From Myxococcales bacterium (lineage in GTDB: Bacteria; Myxococcota_A; Polyangia; Fen-1088): 12,231 nucleotides of DNA. Below the pieces are notes generated by a model, which did not search any database, had not been told where the DNA came from, and was given only the letters and a program-made list of their open reading frames with translations. This document shows positions 6,263-12,231 of the stretch, one piece after another. The stretch lies in NCBI GenBank assembly GCA_003170035.1, contig PMZX01000222.1, positions 5,232-17,462 on the forward strand, written 5' to 3'. Numbering within the stretch: position 1 is the stretch's first letter; the number at the start of each line of letters is the position of its first letter. The position numbers and the translations under genes were made by a program.

Positions 6263-7837
6263 ATGAGGAATAGCAAGGTTCTGCTGTGCACGATCGTCCT
6301 GGGTACCGCCTTGACTGGCGGGTGCGCAGACAACGGCACTGGAACGCCGGCCAGCGGAGGGTCCGGGGGCAGCAGCTCGGGGGCCTCAGCCACGGGAGGA
6401 GACAAGGGCACGGGCGGAAGCCCGGGTGGCGCAACGGCTGGCGGTTCGGGCAGCGGCGGTTCGGTTGCCAGCGGTGGTAGCACCGGCAGCGGCGGTGCGA
6501 CCGGCACGGGTGGTGCAACCGGCACGGGTGGTGCAACCGGCGGAAGCACCACCGGCGGCTCGATCGGTTCTGGCGGTAGCGCCACCACAGGCGGCACGCT
6601 TGGGGCCACAGGGGGAACGACGGGCGGCACAGGCGGCGGGACCGGGGGCAGGGGTGGAGCGACGGGCGGCACCACGGGTACGGGGGGAGCAACGGGCGGC
6701 ACGACGGGCACGGGCGGAGCGACGGGCGGCGGGACCGGGGGCAGGGGCGGAGCGATGGGCGGCACGACAGTCACGGGCGGCGCGACCGGCACGGGCGGAG
6801 CGACGGGCGGTACGACCGGGGGCAGCGGCGGCACGACCGGCGGCCTGCCCGCTTTGCACGTAGAGGGCACTGCAATCAAGGATCCCAACGGCAAGACCAT
6901 CGTCCTGCGCGGGACGGCTTTGATCGACATCGGCTCGCTCTACGCCTACGGCGGCAACAGCGCCGCGGGAATCACGGCCCGAATCGACAAGATAGCCGCC
7001 GCCGGCCTGCAGGGCCACGTGATACGCCTGCCAGTCTATCCGAAGATCAACTACAACGCCGGATATCCAACTTGTTCGCCCTTGCCCTACCCGGTTGGCA
7101 GCGGCCCGAGTGCAAGCTGCACTCCCACCACGCCGATGACCGCGGGCGCCGACTATGTCAGCAAGGTTCTCAAGCCGGCGGTCGACTACGCCACCAGCAA
7201 GAAGCTGTACGTCATCATCGATTTCCACCAGATCGACAACGCCACCACCGGTAGTTCGGCCGCCGATGCGACGACCTTCTGGACCGCCATCGCCCCGCAA
7301 TTCGCGAGCTATGCCAATGTCATTTACGAACCCTTCAACGAACCGATCGACGGCTCCGCATCGTGGGCCACTTTCAAGCCCGTGGTGCAGGGCTGGATCA
7401 CGACCATTCGCGCGGGAGCCCCCAACAACATCATCATCGTTCCCTCCATGAGCTACGACCAACACCCAGGCGACGCTGCCAGCAGTGCGCCACCAGGAAC
7501 CAATTTTGTGTACACCGCGCACGTCTACCCTGGCAATTGGAGCACGTCCTTCAAGTCACAGGTCACCACAGCGGTGGGAAAGGCGCCGGTGTTTATCACC
7601 GAGTGGGGCTACGTGCTCAACGGCAGCGACAAGAATCTCGGCACCTCCAGCGCAACCTGGGGAACCGATTTCGAGACGGCGGTTGACGGCTACGGAGCGA
7701 GCTGGACAGCATGGGTCACCGACAACTCGTGGACACCCAGCTTGTTCTCGAACAGCGCCCTCACCTCACTCACCGCCTTTGGCACTGTGGTAAAGAACTG
7801 GCTGGCAGCCAAGGCGAGTTCCGACTGGGTCCAGTAG
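6263..7837 (+). CDS. Secreted GH5-family glycoside hydrolase (endoglucanase-like) with long Gly-rich linker, probable lipoprotein
   Basis: The protein has 524 residues from the ATG at 6263, preceded by GAGGAAGG. The leader (1-20) ends TALTGGC21; the Thr at -3 makes this a weak lipobox, so it is either a lipoprotein or plainly secreted. Residues ~24-194 are a Gly/Thr/Ser/Ala linker. The catalytic domain (~196-518) carries the clan A (beta/alpha)8 signature: R255 in HVIRLPV, H322 in IIDFHQID, NE pair 359-360 in YEPFNEPI (E360 acid/base), H420 and Y422 in YTAHVYPG, and E447 (nucleophile) in FITEWGY. All key GH5 residues are present, so the enzyme should be active on a beta-1,4-linked polysaccharide such as cellulose, mannan or a related glucan; the exact substrate cannot be read from the sequence. 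Two Cys (~271, 286) may form a disulfide. The gene converges on the hydrolase gene at 7883, with 45 bases between. Confidence 0.9.
   Translation: MRNSKVLLCTIVLGTALTGGCADNGTGTPASGGSGGSSSGASATGGDKGTGGSPGGATAGGSGSGGSVASGGSTGSGGATGTGGATGTGGATGGSTTGGSIGSGGSATTGGTLGATGGTTGGTGGGTGGRGGATGGTTGTGGATGGTTGTGGATGGGTGGRGGAMGGTTVTGGATGTGGATGGTTGGSGGTTGGLPALHVEGTAIKDPNGKTIVLRGTALIDIGSLYAYGGNSAAGITARIDKIAAAGLQGHVIRLPVYPKINYNAGYPTCSPLPYPVGSGPSASCTPTTPMTAGADYVSKVLKPAVDYATSKKLYVIIDFHQIDNATTGSSAADATTFWTAIAPQFASYANVIYEPFNEPIDGSASWATFKPVVQGWITTIRAGAPNNIIIVPSMSYDQHPGDAASSAPPGTNFVYTAHVYPGNWSTSFKSQVTTAVGKAPVFITEWGYVLNGSDKNLGTSSATWGTDFETAVDGYGASWTAWVTDNSWTPSLFSNSALTSLTAFGTVVKNWLAAKASSDWVQ
6332..6844 (+). repeat. Low-complexity tandem-repeat region coding a Gly/Thr/Ser/Ala linker
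   Basis: About 171 codons encode mostly Gly and Thr. Two layers of repetition are visible. An 18-base unit (GGTGCAACCGGCACGGGT type) is tandem near 6500-6537, and a 30-base unit coding GATGGTTGTG recurs in tandem at about 6656-6715. A longer period is also present: the block coding GTGGRGGATGGT near 6638 returns 93 bases later near 6731 as GTGGRGGAMGGT, with few base changes. The linker would hold the catalytic domain away from the cell surface. Repeats of this kind can change length by slippage or recombination, always by multiples of three here. Confidence 0.85.
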
Positions 7838-7882
7838 GCGATCCAGCGACGCAAGACCGGAGTCATTCAGCCGTGGGGTTCG

Positions 7883-8707
7883 CTACCCGAACTTCTCCCG
7901 CATCCAGCCCAGCACCGCGGCAAACAGCCGTTCGCGGTCTTCCAGCAGGGTATAGGTGTGGTCGGCTTCGGGGAAGTGCTCGACGGTGAGTCGGTCGCCG
8001 AAAGGGACGTCGGGAAAATTGTCGCGGATTTGCTCGCGGTAGTTGAAGTAGAGATACCAATTGCCGCTGTAGATGAACAACAGGGCCAGGTTGCGTTCCA
8101 CGAACTGCCGCAACTCGGCTGCGATGCGGTCCTTGGGGGGGAAATCCTGCGACAGGATCTCGTCGTCCTCGGATGGCGTGGCAGCCGGCTGGGGCGCCAC
8201 CAGGTTGGACAGTTGACGGCCGACGAAACGCAGAGCTGCGGCCGGATTGGCCAGCCGCGGTCCGTAGCGCCGCAAGAGAAACTGCGGCGTGGGATAGGCA
8301 TAGCCGTCGAGCATGATGAGGCCAGCCACGCGTGGGTCAGCCACGGCCGCGCGGTGGGCGTTGATGGCGCCGGCGCAGATGCCGCCCACCACGAACCGGC
8401 GGGCGCCGCGCCGTTGAGCGAGAAAATCCATGGCGTCGCGCAGGTCAGCCACGACCCGCCGGTGCAGATCCGGCTCGCCCGGCCGGGGCGTGCTGTCGCC
8501 TAGCCCGGAAAGGTCCATGCGCAGGGTGGAGAAGCCAAGCGCCGCCAAGCGCCGCGCCAGATCCACCGAAACGCGAAAGGGCCCCACCCGGTGCACCAGG
8601 CCGGCGTTGAGCAGGATCACGAAGGGCCGCTGGCTGGCTTCCTCGGGCTCGGTCAGGATGCCGAAGAGGCCGCCGCCTTCGCCGAAGGCGTACGCGCGTT
8701 CCTTCAT
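7883..8707 (-). CDS. Alpha/beta-hydrolase-fold protein with Cys nucleophile elbow, last gene of the NRPS operon
   Basis: The protein has 274 residues. I chose the ATG at 8707 because it overlaps the upstream stop (ATGA at 8704-8707) and has GGAGGG at 8714-8719; the same frame is open further upstream but only over the neighbouring gene. The fold is shown by an N-terminal strand and oxyanion region (ILLNAGLVHRVGPFR, ~31-45), the LRMDLSGLGDS segment (~62-72), the nucleophile elbow VVGGICAGA with C111 in place of Ser, and H250 in FPEADHTYT. The position where the acidic residue is usually found reads YSGNWY, so the Asp is not obvious. The layout recalls the exosortase-A-associated hydrolase 1 group, which also has a Cys elbow (family recalled, not searched). 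It is probably a thioesterase, acyltransferase or hydrolase acting on the NRPS product. The reaction is unknown. Confidence 0.82.
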   Translation of the reverse strand: MKERAYAFGEGGGLFGILTEPEEASQRPFVILLNAGLVHRVGPFRVSVDLARRLAALGFSTLRMDLSGLGDSTPRPGEPDLHRRVVADLRDAMDFLAQRRGARRFVVGGICAGAINAHRAAVADPRVAGLIMLDGYAYPTPQFLLRRYGPRLANPAAALRFVGRQLSNLVAPQPAATPSEDDEILSQDFPPKDRIAAELRQFVERNLALLFIYSGNWYLYFNYREQIRDNFPDVPFGDRLTVEHFPEADHTYTLLEDRERLFAAVLGWMREKFG

Positions 8708-9489
8708 GACCGGCCCTCCAGCAGCGAGGCCAGGATCGCGCCCTGCACGTCGCCCGCCGTGAGCGAGCGGCCCACCGCGTCCCGATCCTCCCAATCCACC
8801 GCGGTGCTCGCCTGGCGCAGCGTCGCCGAGATTCCGCGCTGGCGTAGTTCCTTCACGAAAGGTTCCACCTTGGACGCGTCGCCGCCCTTCACCACAGTCA
8901 CGCGGCCGCTCGGCCAGCGGTGCAGGCCGCGCAGATCGCAGGCCGAGATTCCGGCGCGCAGCGAAGGCCCGAAAGGGAAACCCAGCAAGCCGGGCCCGGG
9001 CCGCTCCTGGCGGGGATGCTGAAAGCTGCGGCTGTCCACCAGCATGGCCCTGTGCATTTCCTCCATGCGCAGAAGGTACTGCTGCCCGTCGAGGACCGGA
9101 TCCCAAAGCACGAGATGCTCCACCGCGGGCAGACCCGTCGCCGTGGCAGCCAGGGTGGCGCCGAAGCGCACGCCCAGCACGGCCAGGCTTTCGATGCCCG
9201 CCAGCGCGCGCAGTTCCTTGGCGGCGGCGCCCACATCGGCCTGCCAGTGTGCGACCTGTGCCTCCTCGCTATCACCCGCTGAATCCCCCACGCCGAAGTA
9301 GTCGAAGCGCAGCACATCGAAGCCCTCGCGGGCGAGTTGCACGGACAAGAAGCGCAACGCCCGATGCGCGCGGATGTGCTCGTGTGCGATGGGAGGACAG
9401 ATCAGCACGCCACGGCCGCGCGGCCTGTCGCCAGTTGCGGGATGATAGAGCCCGAACAGGGGGGGCTCGCCGAACTGGGTGGCTTCCAC
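8704..9489 (-). CDS. Alpha/beta-hydrolase-fold protein with degenerate active site, between NRPS and the second hydrolase
   Basis: The protein has 261 residues. The start is GTG at 9489, one base after the NRPS stop (9491-9493), with GGGAG at 9498-9502. The fold is recognised from VLICPPIAHEHIRAHR (~28-43), the LRFDYFGVGDS segment (~60-70) and the elbow strand LAVLGVRFGATLA (~102-114). The elbow G-x-Nuc-x-G reads G-V-R108-F-G, so the nucleophile is Arg. Near the C-terminus, where the catalytic His is expected, the sequence is STAVDWEDRDAV without His. Both changes point to a protein that does not hydrolyse. As I remember it, the exosortase-A-associated hydrolase 2 group has the same Arg elbow and is encoded next to hydrolase 1, as here. 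A role as partner or regulator of the next hydrolase, or as substrate-binding protein, is inferred. Confidence 0.8.
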   Translation of the reverse strand: MEATQFGEPPLFGLYHPATGDRPRGRGVLICPPIAHEHIRAHRALRFLSVQLAREGFDVLRFDYFGVGDSAGDSEEAQVAHWQADVGAAAKELRALAGIESLAVLGVRFGATLAATATGLPAVEHLVLWDPVLDGQQYLLRMEEMHRAMLVDSRSFQHPRQERPGPGLLGFPFGPSLRAGISACDLRGLHRWPSGRVTVVKGGDASKVEPFVKELRQRGISATLRQASTAVDWEDRDAVGRSLTAGDVQGAILASLLEGRS

Positions 9490-9490
9490 C

Positions 9491-12231
<2,741 letters not shown>

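Noticed and set aside
6332-6844. CRISPR-like repeat array
   Set aside because: The repeats are in frame, have no unique spacers, and encode a Gly/Thr linker.
5854-6930. Leftward open frame rich in Pro and Val opposite the barrel gene and GH5 linker
   Set aside because: It is the mirror of the Gly/Thr repeat codons; the PPVAPPVP pattern is a by-product. It has no ribosome binding site and overlaps two better genes.
6386-7522. Leftward open frame (378 codons) opposite the GH5 gene
   Set aside because: The Arg/Ala/Gly-rich product without recognisable features is opposite an intact GH5 domain.
7838-7882. Search for a bidirectional terminator between the convergent genes
   Set aside because: I found no stable hairpin or T-tract in these 45 bases; termination may be factor-dependent or lie inside the genes.
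8708-9106. N-terminal extension of the 7883-8707 hydrolase in the same open frame
   Set aside because: It would cover half of the upstream hydrolase gene. The ATG at 8707 has GGAGGG and an ATGA overlap, and the fold begins right after it.

Overview
The window looks like chromosomal DNA of a GC-rich, predatory or soil-type member of Myxococcota (Polyangia-like). The clues are strong G/C at third codon positions, an OmpA protein with thrombospondin type 3 repeats, secreted lipoproteins with long Gly/Thr/Ser or Pro-Asp-Ala-Gly linkers, and an NRPS gene. The phylum is inferred from style, not from a marker gene. Eight protein-coding genes fill almost all of the window. No RNA genes, insertion sequences or CRISPR arrays are visible.

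Left part (1-6144) is a cell-envelope locus. An OmpA/TSP3 outer membrane protein is read leftwards and loses its last C-terminal residues at the window edge. It is divergent from a compact rightward operon of three genes joined by two ATGA start/stop overlaps: a beta-propeller-like lipoprotein with a disordered Asp/Ala/Gly/Pro insert, a second lipoprotein of similar kind, and a small outer membrane beta-barrel protein. The 345-bp divergent gap holds a consensus TATAAT box facing the OmpA gene and an unusual cluster of overlapping inverted repeats ahead of the operon. I take the four genes as one outer-membrane or surface module of unknown function.

Middle (6263-7837): a stand-alone secreted GH5-family glycoside hydrolase. 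It has a lipoprotein-type leader, about 170 residues of Gly/Thr/Ser/Ala tandem-repeat linker and a complete catalytic domain. It probably has its own promoter in the 118-bp gap before it.

Right part (7883-12231) is read leftwards and converges on the GH5 gene. An NRPS gene enters from beyond the right edge (partial condensation domain, full adenylation domain, carrier domain) and ends without a thioesterase. It is followed by two tightly coupled alpha/beta-hydrolase-fold genes (1-nt gap, then 4-nt overlap). The first has Arg where the nucleophile should be and lacks a visible catalytic His, so it looks non-catalytic. The second has a Cys nucleophile elbow. These three genes look like the end of a biosynthetic operon. 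The TE-less NRPS followed by one dead-looking and one Cys-type hydrolase is the most interesting system in the window; the envelope operon with its structured leader comes second.
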